From NCBI GenBank assembly GCA_947247005.1, contig OX365955.1:14117322-14181321 (forward strand): a stretch of 64,000 nt of DNA, written 5' to 3'. The notes below the pieces were generated by a model that had not been told where the DNA came from, did no database searches, and worked only from the letters and a program-made list of their open reading frames with translations. Both the position numbers and the translations under genes were made by a program. Source of the DNA: Spisula solida (taxonomy: Eukaryota; Mollusca; Bivalvia; Venerida; Mactridae). The stretch's first letter is position 1; every line of letters starts with the position of its first letter. This document shows positions 1-11,023 of the stretch, piece after piece.

Positions 1-1050
1 ACATGGCCGGGTGGTCCCCGGGGTGTCGAGGCCATGCGAAAATTTTCAGATTTATGGCCAGCTGTATATTTTCTTGGCAACTGATTTTGGTGTGGAGATG
101 TGTTGTTGACATGTATGTTGAACACCTCCCTGATAGTAGACTTGAGGTTTCTTGCAAATACAGCAATTCCTAAATCACTCAAGTGGACCTCGTTAGTGTA
201 CAAATCTTTATTTACGGATCCGTTTTTCTGGAATGACGCAGTGTGGTCTATGAAAGTAAAGCCAGATTCTGTACAGAAGCTGTTCAATACTTTGTTTGCT
301 TCCTCAATTGTTGTTGCATGCTGTGTGTTAGATTTCATTGGAAGGATTGAAGAGACTATGAGTTTTGCTGCTGGGTTTGTCTCCTTCAGATGTTTCGTGA
401 GCTCATCAATCTGTTCTCTGATCTCTGAGGATGAATCTCCATGTGAGATATTGTTAATTCCAGCATGTATCAAGTATGCCTCTGATTGATTAAAACCAGA
501 CACATACTTGCTATGATTTTGCACTTTTATATCGATGTCTCTAATCTCTGCACCCCCATGCGATCTTATTTGCACATCTGTTTTGTTGGTGCTCATCTTG
601 TCTAATCGTAGTTTCCTAGTAACAGAGTCGCCACAGATGAAAACATTTGTTTTTCTGTTTTCTTCGTATTTTGAGTACTGGTTTGTTTTAGAGCCAGTGT
701 TACTTGAGATGGTTTCCTTTACTGTGTTGTTATTACCAGTATTCTGGTCAGTGCTTTGCAGTTGTGGTTTACAAGAATTCATTTTCAGTTGTTCTAGTTG
801 ATTTTGTACTGATTTAATCTCCTCATTGTATTTCTGTTGTTGTATCCTCAGTATCTGAATTTCAGTTTTTGAAGCTGTTGTTTCCCTGGTTTCATGTAGT
901 TGAGATACTTGCAATTGTAACGCTGCAACTTCATCTTTTACTGACTCAAGGTCTGATTTCATGTCTGCTGATTTTTCGTTTTGCTGTGATAGGGTAACAG
1001 CATTTTCCATGTGCATTTTCTTTTCTTGTTGAAGCTGCTGTTTAAGCTTA
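1..1050 (-). CDS. Coiled-coil plus SGNH-hydrolase-like protein, partial (C-terminal part, open to window edge)
   Basis: The minus strand is free of stops from about 1050 to base 1, roughly 350 codons. The first ~110 residues are rich in Q, E, K and L and look like a coiled coil (QLQQEKK, then DLESVKDEVAALQLQVSQL). A Ser/Thr/Asn-rich linker follows, then a domain opening with VFICGDSVTRKL, which carries the GDS nucleophile motif of SGNH/GDSL hydrolases. AYLIHAGINNIS fits the GxND oxyanion block, and NEVHLSDLG fits the C-terminal D/E-x-H block. The upstream edge at about 1050 looks like a 3' splice site (pyrimidine-rich, then AG), so this is probably a terminal or large exon. The frame runs off the window at base 1. 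Such domains occur both in host proteins and in ORF1 of CR1/L2-type non-LTR retrotransposons; the sequence here does not decide between them. No disabling change is visible. Confidence 0.6.
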
Positions 1051-1560
1051 AGGGTAAGTCGGAACAAGGGCGATAACTCGTTTAAATGTTTAATTCTCAC
1101 ATTAGGGTATTATGTATACGAATTACATGAGCAGTGTCAACTATCTGAGAAAATTTAAATTAAGGGATGACTGTAAACGCGTACGTTGTGGAGGAATATT
1201 CAATTTTAAGCTTCGAAAGTAAAAACTCTTAATTTGTACATAATTTGTTCAACACCCTATGTGCGTAAAGATTTCGATGATCCCTATTGATAATTTGATA
1301 GCAATATACATAATTATGTCTGTGCTGTTATTTAAAACTATGAATTCTTGTCCTCTGTCATTAGACTTATTTCTGGCGATGAAGGTCAAAGGTCACGTGT
1401 GGTCGGGGCAAATTGGAACAATGTGCTTGGGGCATGTTGGAACAGTGTGCCAATTTGACCTGACCGACATAACATGCTCTTTTGTCATCTTTATAAACAT
1501 AATTTGACATGCAAACCATTTATAAGGTTCTTAAGTCATAGAACTCATGTAGAATCTCAC
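1051..1560. other. Non-coding stretch with a DR1 and E-box motif
   Basis: No gene is supported. At 1383-1395 there is a perfect direct repeat AGGTCA-A-AGGTCA (DR1, the nuclear-receptor consensus), overlapping the palindromic E-box CACGTG at 1394-1399. An imperfect inverted repeat of the CAAATTGG type flanks 1405-1460. The short plus-strand ORF across this region has no recognisable domain. Confidence 0.4.
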
Positions 1561-2510
1561 CCATTCAGCCAGGCATGGGTGTGCGAGGCATAATTATTGT
1601 TTGCTATGGTAGACTGTATTAGGTACCGCATAAGGCAATGAATAGCAGCGTTGTTACCCATAGGACTCGAATAACTGTGTAAGGCCTGTTAGGTACCACA
1701 CATTTTGAGGAATGACTACACACATGGTTGGTGGGTACTTTATATGGTCTAGTATGGTTGCTCTCGGTGGTGATGAGTACTCCTTAGGGCATAACATGGC
1801 TGTAGTTTGTGGTTGTTCGATAACCCCTTTATGACTCTAGTATGTCGACGAAGCACTCTATAAATCCTGGTATGGCAGTATCCGGGGGTAATAGGAAAAC
1901 CCCTGATGACCTTGCATGTTTGTAGTTGGTGTTGGTGAGTACTTAGGGCATTATATGGCTTTAATTGGTGGCTGTGAAAATCCTAGGAGCCTGATATAAC
2001 TGTAGTTTGTGATTGTGAGTGACCAATAGGTCCGTGGATGGCTGAACTTCGTGGTATATTCTAGTATATGGCTTGGGATGGACTACGCAGAAGTGGTAAG
2101 TACGAACACATGAACATAGGGACTTGTACGACTGTACTTTATGGTGGTGAGTACCGTATGCGACCTGGTAAGTTGTACTCAGTGGTTGTGAAAATCCTTT
2201 AGGGCCTAGTATGCTGTATTTCATGGTGCTAAGTACCAGATAGGGTCTATTATTACTGGGTTATTGGTTGTGAGTATCCCTTAGGGTCAAATATGGCTGT
2301 AGTTGATGGTGACGAGTACCTAATAAGGTATAGGGTGGATGTACTTGAGTTCAGTGTTGGTGAGTACCCCATACGGTTTGGATATGGGTGTAATTGGTGC
2401 CGTGATGAGTACCCATAAGGGCCATGGATGGATGCAATTTGTTGTGGTGAGTACCTTATGTGGCCTGGAATAACTACATGCTCAGTGGATGTGAATACAG
2501 TTCAAATCGG
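1560..2510. repeat. Degenerate tandem repeat
   Basis: Irregular units of about 60-80 bp recur, each built from the words 'ggtgagtacc', 'ttagggc', 'atatggctgtagttggtg' and 'gtggttgtga'. The copies are strongly diverged, so the period is not exact. ORFs across it on either strand have low-complexity translations and are not credible genes. Confidence 0.55.
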
Positions 2511-3500
2511 AACATCTCACCTCATTACTTTGGACGCTCATATTTTGATAATCGTTCACTCAATACATGAAGTGGGTCGATATTCTGTGAGTAGATTCCA
2601 TGCTTGATAAAATATAAATAATGGGTGGTATTAGTAAAAAGACAATTCCTATAACGCACGCGTTATTGATGGACATCCCTTATAAAATGTTACTGTTCAT
2701 TTGCCTATTGTACACGCTTTTTACGTGTATAATCTTAAAGTCCATGCGCAGAACAATGTAGAGGCACGTAAACAACGTGTTTCTTGGGGTTTTGACTGTA
2801 GTGGGTGCAGCCACCGAGTGACGAATCCACGACAGAGGTAGACTCTGATGACGGGTGAGTAGTGATGTTATATTTCTTACCAGCAAATCTCAATTTCGAG
2901 ATTTCTTTTAGATCTAAGGGTTTGTGAATGACCACGAAGGTTGAAATGTACTATTCAAAGAGTTTCGCATATTATCTTTGCGGAATAAAGCTGATAGCGC
3001 CTGTTTATACACGACATGTAGAAAATAATGTTCAAATCTCACATTCATTGTCCACAATTAACCAGTTTGCTGTAGTATTGAACTATTTAACCTCACAGAT
3101 CTAACGAAATATCATCTATGAACAATTTCGCCAAGTTCAAACTCTGTCCGTGCTCTTAAACCGATGTTTGAACCTTCCAAAGAGACCCTGGTATGCGCTA
3201 AAATGTTGACGTTTACGGCAGATGAGATTTTATGATGATGACGTTAACGACAGAGTATGAAAAATATGGTTGACGTTTACGGCTGAGGAATCATTTAATA
3301 AAATTGCCATTTTGCGCGGTTTCAACCTTTTTTCTCCCGGTAAAGCATGGAATATTTGGAAGAGTATATGTCAATAAGCACGACATTACTTATAAACACG
3401 TTTTAATTCACATATGTAACACAATGCAGGCCATGGTGCAGGTATCGAAATATACCAAACCTAACCGCTATTTATGTACATATGTACTTTTTTTCTTTTT
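2511..3500. other. Non-coding, nothing recognised
   Basis: No exon, RNA gene or clear repeat is supported. Two overlapping minus-strand ORFs near 2680-2935 have no known motif and no convincing splice context. A near-duplicated phrase, 'gttgacgtttacgg', occurs at about 3207 and 3269. Confidence 0.3.
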
Positions 3501-3515
3501 CAGAACAGAAGAATG

Positions 3516-3877
3516 AAGTCATACACCTGTTACAACTACGAAGATGACTTCAATATTTATGCTGAAGTTATTGGTCACCTGGTGAACATTCAGATCAGTG
3601 TCTTAAATACAAAGAATTAGAACTTGACCCAAAAGGTGGCAATGCAGGTTATAGAACAAAGACATATATAAATGTGGTTCCAAAAGATGGAGAGGTTTTT
3701 GTTTCAAGTGACCAACGTGTTGGTATTTATACTTTAATTTTAATAGACAATATTGATAAATTGATGATTAAAATCAATGTATTGTTTCCGTGTATCAAAG
3801 AAATATTCTTTGGTATTACCCAACCATATAACTGTTTGCTGGGCATTAAAATTCAACTGTATTCTAACGTATATTAA
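3516..3877 (+). pseudogene. Possible exon remnant of unknown gene
   Basis: A strong 3' splice-site-like sequence (ttttttctttttcag) ends near 3504. It is followed by coding-looking sequence in two frames: one gives SYTCYNYEDDFNIYAEVIG and stops near 3619. The other takes over near 3596 and gives YKELELDPKGGNAGYRTK then TYINVVPKDGEVFVSSDQR. The codon texture is less biased than the surrounding DNA, which suggests an old exon or a transposon gene with a frameshift. I do not recognise the family and no partner exon is visible. It may also be chance. Confidence 0.2.
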
Positions 3878-4044
3878 GATATCACGTTGGGTATGAAAAA
3901 CTACTTGGACATTGCTAAAGTAATGTAAAAAGATAGATTTATTACAATAGGGGCATTTATATACTTCACAAGCTATACATGTAATGCTGCAGAATCTGAC
4001 TATGACTTTCTTATAGGTTGTACTATATTGCCACGTCCATTCCA

Positions 4045-4063
4045 GGGGGGGGGGGGGGGGGGG
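4045..4063 (+). repeat. Poly-G homopolymer (19 G)
   Basis: An uninterrupted run of 19 G follows 'ccattcca'. Similar runs occur at 25894-25913 and 42440-42452 in this window. Such tracts can form G-quadruplexes and are assembly-error hotspots. Confidence 0.9.
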
Positions 4064-4729
4064 TGAATGTCGTTAATCTGAGGGAGTCGCTTGAGAGAGG
4101 TAACGTTAAGAGAGGGAGCACTGTAGATAGAAACATTTCGGTACTGACATATCTTTACCAACTATTCAACAAGAGCTCCACCTACAAGTTACGAGTGAGG
4201 GATGTATTTTATAGTGACCTTTTTTATCTAGGTCATCGCCATCGATACAAAATTGAACGCTAGGTGATACATGTACTATTTCGATGTAACATTATCAAAC
4301 TAACATCCTTAATAAAATTACTTCCATTATCTTATTTTTTAAACTTCATAAACATATGAAAACTAAATGGGACAAAATCATATATGGAAAACATTGTTGT
4401 ATATACATTTGACAGCAAAATGATAACATGTTAGCATGTAATTGAAATAGTGTTTCTATCTTGTTGTTAAATGTATTATAAATGAAAAATAAACGGGGTA
4501 ACCCGAAAGGGGCCTCAAATGAAAAAAACAAACTTCCTCTTGAATTTCGAACAGCGTGCATTTAAGTTGATGCCACTTACGGATATGGAGAAATTTTACC
4601 AAAGCAAACATCTTAAATATTGAACATGTATAGACAATTAGAAGCCATGTCACCCACGCTAAGTCAGACACATATACGTACATGTACTAACCATCAGTAT
4701 CCAACAAAAAGGATATTTATAGTTAGCCT

Positions 4730-4925
4730 AAATCGCTGGCTTAAAACTACTTACTACCTTATAAGACTCATGCATATTTGAAACCTGTACCACAAGGTGC
4801 TTCTTAAGAGCCTATTTTCATGAAAATCGGAAGTGGTCATGCTGACCAAACTGAAGTTGAAAAAGCTTGTTTTCATTAAGTAAAAAGTAGTTTTCAGACA
4901 GTTTTTTCTTGTTTTCTCAAAATAT
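4730..4925. repeat. Dispersed repeat, copy 1 (partner at 50602-50815)
   Basis: About 190 bp starting 'atcgctggcttaaaa' and ending 'cttgttttctc' recurs at 50602-50815 with frequent substitutions. Shared anchors are 'ccttataagactcat', 'atgaaaatcgga' and 'gtagttttcagaca'. No target duplication or tail was seen, so the element class is unknown. Confidence 0.65.
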
Positions 4926-5492
4926 TTATTTTGTACCTACGACCTTCTAAGGCCAGCCAGCCAAGCCAGCCATACTGCCTCTCACAATGAATGATACACT
5001 ACATGGTTTCTTAAATTAGCATAAAGGGAAACAATTCGAAAGTAGAAAATTGGCAATACTGGGATTAAACAAGTATCTCATGTTCCACGATCATACTTTA
5101 AAAGATATTGAGAAAACGGTCAACATCAAAAAAGAACAAAATGTCTAAGTTATTAGTCGAAACGTGGGCTAATTGATAGATATACATTTTTCTAATGGAA
5201 CACATTTTAAGGAATGTTGCCTTACAAAGCACATAGCCTGAAAACTTAACTAACCAACACTCAGATGTCTGCGACACGACATGTGTCAGAATAGAACGAC
5301 TGTTTTTATCGAAATGTCGAGCTAAATCTGTGTTCACAAAAGGAAGCTTTGACAAACTGTAAATGAAGCAACAAGCAGAGAAAAGAAAACAAACACAGAA
5401 ATTTTAAACTGTTACTGCTCCACTAAGGCCTTCAGACCCCGCCCCGAAACTAATTTAAATGAATAATTTAGATACAAAGCTATCTGTTTATT

Positions 5493-5795
5493 ACTTACAG
5501 TTTTACATTGTATTATGTTTTGTTTTTGAGTTGTATAACACGACATACAGTTTTACATTGTATTATGTCTTGTTTTTGAGTTGTATAACACGACATACAG
5601 TTACATTGTATTATGTTTTGTTTTTGAGTTGTATAACACGACATACAGTTTTACATTGTATTATGTCTTGTTTTTGAGTTGTATAACACGACATACAGTT
5701 TTACATTGTATTATGTTTTGTTTTTGAGTTGTATAACACGACATACAGTTTTACATTGTATTATGTCTTGTTTTTGAGTTGTATAACACGACTTG
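5493..5795. repeat. 50-bp minisatellite, about 6 copies
   Basis: The unit runs 'ttttacattgtattatg', then 'ttttgtttttgagttg' and 'tataacacgacatacag'. Copies start at 5501 and 5551 and continue to about 5795, one with a 2-bp deletion. Two versions (atgttttg and atgtcttg) alternate, pointing to a 100-bp higher-order unit. The plus-strand ORFs across it are by-products of the repeat. Confidence 0.9.
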
Positions 5796-5916
5796 GTCAT
5801 ATTTGTCATGTTATTGTATATTACCACAGACATTGCTCATGTCGATGTCCCAATAAAACGAATGAACATGTATACGTCGGAGATAATGATATGCACAAAT
5901 GTAAAACATTTAACTT

Positions 5917-5922
5917 TTTATT
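5917..5922 (-). terminator. Candidate poly(A) signal of C1q copy 1
   Basis: AATAAA on the minus strand lies about 20 nt after the stop codon of the upstream C1q gene copy. The same signal at the same relative place follows copy 2. Confidence 0.6.
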
Positions 5923-5942
5923 GATTGTGTTGAATAAACATT

Positions 5943-6384
5943 TCAGCCAACGATACTCAAGTCACCTTCTCCGTTTAGAAGAAATCCAGAAAATGTGGTA
6001 TAATGACCACCATAAATAGCATCATCAGCAAGCAAGTTATGTACACTGACGTCATCACCTTGATTTAACTGGACAATAATCATATTCGAACCTTGGTCAT
6101 GTCTTCCGTCAGAGCCTCGAGCCCACATCACGACACCACCAATCCCATTGACCACGAATTGGCAATGAACTTCACGATTGACTTGCGCTAAAATGGAGGA
6201 GTAGGATACGTAGGTACCTGCAACAGGAGCAATGAATGACCCGTGATGTGAATTGTAACCATTGTCAATGTTTGTTGTTATTTATCAAACAAGATGCTCT
6301 GACCTTGCCCAACATGCGATAAACTGTTTGTTAGACTTGTAGAAAATGCCACAGCTGCCTGGTTAGTTTGTCTGTTTGAAATTC
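5943..6384 (-). pseudogene. C1q-domain gene copy 1, exon 2 (frameshifted)
   Basis: This exon encodes the globular C1q domain. It opens after a 3' splice site (cttatatttcag) with the same ISNRQTNQAAVAFSTSL start as copy 2. The C-terminal half has the expected core (WARGSDGRHDQGSNMIIVQL, then LNQGDDVSV and TTFSGFLL). Compared with copy 2, one base is missing just after the FDK codons near 6285. The frame therefore meets TAA at once, and the downstream half is readable only in another frame. The combined exon lengths (394 + 442 nt) are one short of a multiple of three, which agrees with a single-base deletion. The domain would otherwise be a normal-length gC1q module. It is probably a pseudogene, unless the deletion is a sequencing error. 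Confidence 0.85.
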
Positions 6385-6759
6385 CTGAAATATAAGAGAA
6401 GTGCACGTGTAAGATAATCAATTAAGTCAACTAAGTCACATGTACCCTAAATACAAGAGCAACGAATCTGTATGCCACTCCAGTTTGCATTTTCAGTGTT
6501 CAGACATATCGATAATTAATGACTACAATGCTAATCACGAATTAAAGATAACACGAATATAAAGATTTACAATACTAGTAGATAGGCAAATTTAGGTTCA
6601 GGAGAATGACGATTATCATGAATAAGAGATGTAATTATATTGGATCCATTCATTGTCGACCAAATCGAGTAAAACTACAATTACATCGACAATATCAAGT
6701 TTAAAACACACTGAATAACATAATTATGAGATATAGTCCGACTGAAGTAAACAACGTAC
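6385..6759 (-). other. Intron of C1q copy 1
   Basis: A phase-1 intron with a GTACG donor and a TTCAG acceptor. It sits at the same place as the copy 2 intron, which is longer because of an inserted dispersed repeat. Confidence 0.8.
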
Positions 6760-7153
6760 CTCTGCTTAAGCGGCGTTTCTCATCCTTTGGAACAGCCCTC
6801 TGATGTAGTTGGTGTTGTTTCGTATGTTCCTGGTCTGTCCGACGTGGAGAGGAGGCCTGTGTGTTACTGTAGCTTTCATGTGATTCATTATTGTGGTCAA
6901 ACGGTGATTTCAGTTCAGCGACTGTCTCTTGCAGAACGATGTTTTCCTGTTTCTGCTCAGCCAATTCGTTGGTAAGTTTCAAAATTAGACGTTGTTGCAC
7001 TAGGTCGCGTTCTTCCAAGTCATCCAAGCGCTTCTCAAATTGACGGAACACATGGCTTTTAGTAAGAAGTTCATCAAAGTTCTCAAATCCAGCAGCATAA
7101 CTTGCTATCGAGATACAGATGGCTAGACATAGTATCCATCGAGTTGTATCCAT
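6760..7153 (-). CDS. C1q-domain gene copy 1, exon 1 (signal peptide and coiled coil)
   Basis: The exon starts MDTTRWILCLAICISIAS, a typical signal peptide cut near residue 22. A leucine/glutamate heptad region of about 55 residues follows (VFRQFEKRLDDLEERD, then KLTNELAEQKQEN), predicting a trimerising coiled coil in place of collagen. A basic, polar stretch leads to the donor after KRRLSRG. The start is the first Met of the signal peptide and matches copy 2. The product type is a secreted C1q-domain lectin-like recognition protein, as commonly expressed in bivalve haemocytes or gill. Exon 1 here is intact; the break is in exon 2. In copy 2 the situation is reversed. Confidence 0.85.
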
Positions 7154-7246
7154 TTTATCTTCGACAAAACAGAACCAATTGTAAGAAAGTGTGCGGTTTA
7201 GTAGAGATAGTGTCGACTGGTTGTAACAACGTAATATACTTCAACA

Positions 7247-7254
7247 AGATAAGG
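7247..7254 (+). promoter_or_regulatory. Conserved GATA-type motif upstream of C1q copy 1
   Basis: AGATAAGG lies 94 bases upstream of the start codon. Copy 2 has the same 8-mer at the same 94-base distance, although much of the surrounding upstream sequence has diverged. GATA factors act in invertebrate blood-cell genes; the regulatory role is inferred. Confidence 0.4.
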
Positions 7255-7436
7255 TAGTTATATGTAGTATGGGACGCCGTAGTTCACATTATTCTAATAT
7301 TTGCTATACAAGTATAATTTATACCGAACTTAGACAAATGCCGGAGCAAGTTTCGAAGTTAATTATCTAGCATGAAGTTAATCAACAATAAGCTTTGAAC
7401 CAATTAATTAACTACACATTATATTGTTTATGGTGA

Positions 7437-7740
7437 GCTTTGACTTTCCATATTGCAATTTTGATGTTTTTCAATTAAGTTGTCTCTATAGTCTACATTT
7501 GCCTATCGTCAGAATGATATGAGTTGGAATTCTAGGTGGCGCTATTTATCACTCGACATGTGAAATTTCTCTCTAAAACCACCAAAAACCGAAATCCAAC
7601 ACTTGTTACTATATGTAAGCAAAATATAATCAAACTCCGAGTAAGCGGCGATTTTTATCGAAAAGCGTCTATTTCACATGACTTTCCATAATGTAATTTT
7701 GATGTTTTTCAATTAAGTTGTCTCTATAGTCTACCATTTG
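7437..7740. repeat. Direct repeat pair of about 58 bp
   Basis: The phrase 'ttttgatgtttttcaatt' with its flanks 'tgactttccata' and 'aagttgtctctatagtctac' occurs at about 7440 and again at about 7680, with few differences. It is of unknown origin. No gene lies in the surrounding 7160-10080 interval. Confidence 0.8.
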
Positions 7741-8640
7741 CTTAGAATGACAGTAGTCGGGATTCGCTCCCTGACCGCAACGTGACAAAGACGAAACTCA
7801 AAATGGTACCCATGAGTCTTATGTTTGTCGCTCGGCATGAACATAAGTTATACACGTACTAGCTTCTATAATGGATACCACAATAGCAAGAATATGACAC
7901 TGTTCAAATATGATTTATTAAATATGAGTTGTGTAACGTGTTTCACAAGCGTGAAGCGATTATTGTTTGAGTGTCTGTACTGGGAGATATTGTTTCTTTA
8001 AGACTCCACATGTGTTTATGTTTAATACATTTGTTTTAAATAATATAAATGACGGATTAGAACGTACTGTTGTCCTTATGATAAGATCCTTTGTGCCAAG
8101 GAGTTTACATGTATTTAGATACTGGTATTACCGTATAACACGATAAACAGTTTTGGTGGGTATTCAAATCGAGCTGACTTAAACTGATTTGACTCTAAAA
8201 TGAGTTTCGTAATAAAAAATACCTACTTTAAAATATCTCTCACAGAAGGCATTTTGACTCGTTTCAAAATCAGCTGACATAATGTAGAAATAGGGATTGG
8301 TTGACATAAGGATATTAATAGACAAGACCGATTATGTCTTTTATACACATGTAAAGATGTAGAACCAGAATATCACTTTCTTATGTTTTCTATTTCATTA
8401 GACAGAAACATGTTGGTAACATTTCTTTGCCAACTATTCCCTACATTTGACCCCGTGATTTACTTATATTGTGTAATTGAGTGGGTATTGTGGTATCAGT
8501 GCACTTGCGCAAATCTTCAATTTACGTTCAAATCTAAATGCTTTATAAGTCTGTAACAGCTACAGATGATCGTGATTGGTGAAGGGTTGTTCAATATTAA
8601 CTATCATTCAGTCAACCAAATCCTACACACCACGTATGTC
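7741..8640. other. Intergenic, nothing recognised
   Basis: AT-rich sequence between the two C1q genes with no supported exon, RNA gene or repeat structure. Confidence 0.4.
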
Positions 8641-8760
8641 CCCCTATATGTAGGTTTTAAAGAATGGTTAATTAAGACTTTAATGTTGAACGTAAGTGTG
8701 TCCCCCAATTTGTAGGTTTTAAAGAATGGTTAATTAAGACTTTAATGCTAAAGTGCTTTG
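8641..8760. repeat. Tandem duplication of about 60 bp
   Basis: The phrase 'taggttttaaagaatggttaattaagactttaatg' occurs twice in succession, starting near 8651 and 8715. Only two copies are present. Confidence 0.75.
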
Positions 8761-8854
8761 ATAAAAAGTGCCCAGAACCATTGAAACTATCATGAATATT
8801 TCTGGTGAACTATTCAGGTATAGTTTGGTGAAACATCCATTCAGTGGTTTAGAA

Positions 8855-8990
8855 TTTCGACAGCTTGGACATGGGAGGATTATAACTTGTTTAGTTGGGC
8901 ATTGTGCCTTTTATGTTTTTATGTTTTCTGTGCTCGGCTGGTTAAGCTGAGTGCTGTCTTCCCTGTCTGACTTAATATTGTCCATTTAGG
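8855..8990 (+). repeat. Dispersed tail module, site 1 (others at 37418 and 55046)
   Basis: The module opens 'tttcgacagcttggac', runs through 'tgtttagttgggcattgtg' and 'gctcggctggttaag', and ends 'cttccctgtctgacttaata'. The same order of phrases recurs at 37418-37552 and, shortened, at 55046-55105. A short recurring module with a conserved end fits a SINE or the end of a non-autonomous transposon. The short plus-strand ORF here is part of the repeat. Confidence 0.7.
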
Positions 8991-9295
8991 AGGTACACGG
9001 TAGACGGACGAAACACCACTTACGCCGACTAAATGACATTCAACCGTAACAAAAACTACACTACATTCAAGCCACGACACAAGTGCAAGTAGACCTTGTC
9101 TCTACGTTAACGTCGAGCATGTGACAGTAAGTGGTTCTAACCATGAAATAGTAACGGGTGGTATCAATAAAGAAAACAATTAGTAATAATAAATTTCAAT
9201 GTCGAACACCCATTTGGCCATAGAATGAGATTTTTAGCGCCAATTTCAAATGTGCTGGTCGCACGCAAATCATGTGTTTCTTGGGTTATTAACCT

Positions 9296-9535
9296 TAATC
9301 ACACTCCCATCGCAAACCCTATATTTTTCATTGTTTCTCGGCTATTTTGACGTAATTTTGTAAAAATTTGGTACATGTAATATATGCATATTTAATTCAT
9401 GTTTCTTATGCATGATGATATGTTTATCAAAATCGATTGATTGTAAGATGAAACGAATTTCAAATAATGAACCTCACTGTAAATTGAAGTCACAAAAAAG
9501 TCACCATAAAAATATTATCACGGTGGGTCTAAATT
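9296..9535. repeat. Solo arm of the 62-kb long-TIR element
   Basis: About 230 bp with 'acactcccatcgcaaaccc', 'aaaatcgattgattgtaag' and 'gtcacaaaaaagtcacc' match, with divergence, each arm of the inverted-repeat element at 62135-62956. Only one arm is present here. Confidence 0.6.
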
Positions 9536-10085
9536 ATACTGAAGTCAGAATAGTTACTAATAATAAAGTGATCAAAGAATAACATTCTGGTTCCTAAAAA
9601 TGTCCTGTGCCAGTAGTTTTGCGGTGATGGTGTTCGTTTCATTTGTCATCTGCACAGCTCGTCCTCACAAATTCTAAATAATACTTTGGTGATAGCGGCA
9701 ACTGTGGTATGTTGTGAGACTTTGAGTATACTGCTTGTGCTACATGTGCTCGAGTCGAAGCTGCGTTCTGAAGTATCTTTACATGGCATTATTTCTGTGA
9801 CTACATTTTAAAGGGATGGTCGTTATTTGGTTTTCTTTTCATCTTTCAATGAACCGATTTGCGTACAAATTCTAGAAGGCATTCAAAGAACATTGTTGTA
9901 TAAAACTAGCAATCCAAATTTTAACTACATGTATATCCATTTATATATAGTCGAGAAATCATGAATAATACATATGTGTTGCGTCAGGAGTATGATTAAG
10001 TACTTGTTTGTAGAGCAAACATTAAGTCCTATAAATGTGAGCTAAATATTAATGCAGGTATGTAAGCAAAGACAATTGACTTATT

Positions 10086-10091
10086 TTTATT
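10086..10091 (-). terminator. Candidate poly(A) signal of C1q copy 2
   Basis: AATAAA on the minus strand, about 20 nt past the stop codon, in the same context (CAATCAATAAAAA) as copy 1. Confidence 0.6.
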
Positions 10092-10111
10092 GATTGAGTT
10101 GCACAAACATT

Positions 10112-10560
10112 TCAGCCAACGATTTCGAATCCGCCCTCACCTTGTAAAAGAAATCCAGAAAATGTGGTAAACAGATCTTTATTGCTATAAATAGCATCAT
10201 CAGGGACCATGTTCTGTACACTGACGTCATCACCTTGATTTAACTGGACGATAATCATATTCGAACCTTGGTCATGTCTTCCGTCCGTCCCACGGGCCCA
10301 CATGGAACCAGCGTGGTTCCCATTGACAACGAATCCGCACACTACTTTACGATTGACTTGCGCTAGAATAGAGGAATGGAATACGTAGGTACCTGCAAGA
10401 GGAGCAACGAATACCCCGTGATTTGAATTGTAACCATTGGCGATATTTGTTGTAACTTTATCGAAGACGATGTTCTGGTTCTGTCCAACATGCGCTACAG
10501 CGTGTGATAGACCGGTAGAAAATGCCACAGCTGCCTGGTTAGTTTGTCTGTTTGAAATCC
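10112..10560 (-). CDS. C1q-domain gene copy 2, exon 2 (intact gC1q domain)
   Basis: This exon encodes about 149 residues of globular C1q domain. Visible family landmarks are AAVAFSTGLSHAV at the start, HGVFVAPLAGTYVF in the middle, LNQGDDVSVQN and the terminal TTFSGFLLQGEG. The acceptor is TTATATTTCAG, then GGATTTC. Compared with copy 1, it has three extra residues near the end (DAIYSNKDLF) and an unbroken frame. The two domains share most of their residues, so the duplication is fairly recent. gC1q domains form trimers and bind ligands outside the cell. Whether this copy is expressed as a full protein is doubtful, because exon 1 carries a stop. Confidence 0.85.
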
Positions 10561-11023
10561 CTGAAATATAAGATACGAACAAATATTTGTCTGCGGCCCG
10601 AAAGTTATTTTATTCTATTTCTGGAGAGAAATTAATGTGGCGACCTTGAATAATCGTGCGATTGACGTAAAACATGATTTACACAGGCTTTAATCGCAAA
10701 CAAAACGCGGTTCTCAAGGTAGAGATGTCGACAAATTAGTTTGCATCTTTCGGCGCTAATACGGTGGTCGTAGGATGTTCTTACAACAGTCACAAAATCA
10801 CCAGCGATTACCTCCAAAAGGTGTCCGAAAAAGTGACTGTAGACAGGTGCACCGTTATCACAAGGCTGGCTAATGTGACACAAGCTTCCAGTCTGTGTCA
10901 TACCAGTCACACGCTTTTTTACTCCCAACAATAAATCGACATTCAGTCCGCTAAATCGCAAGCATCCAGACTAATCGCAGACATCGCAAAATGTGAATAG
11001 TTTGACGCAAGTAAACAGAATAC
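10561..11023 (-). other. Intron of C1q copy 2 with a dispersed repeat
   Basis: A GTATTC donor and TTTCAG acceptor bound this phase-1 intron. About 10640-10900 holds a repeat shared with 48040-48310: 'cggtggtcgtagg', 'accagcgatt', 'ggctaatgtgacaca' versus 'cggcggtcgtaga', 'accagcgatt', 'ggctggtgtgacaca'. A 109-codon ORF here belongs to that repeat rather than to a gene. Confidence 0.6.

Noticed and set aside
2680..2935. Overlapping minus-strand ORFs of 66-68 codons
   Set aside because: No domain, weak splice context and mutual overlap in different frames.
10632..10961. 109-codon minus-strand ORF in the C1q copy 2 intron
   Set aside because: It lies within a dispersed repeat shared with 48040-48310 and is absent from the copy 1 intron.
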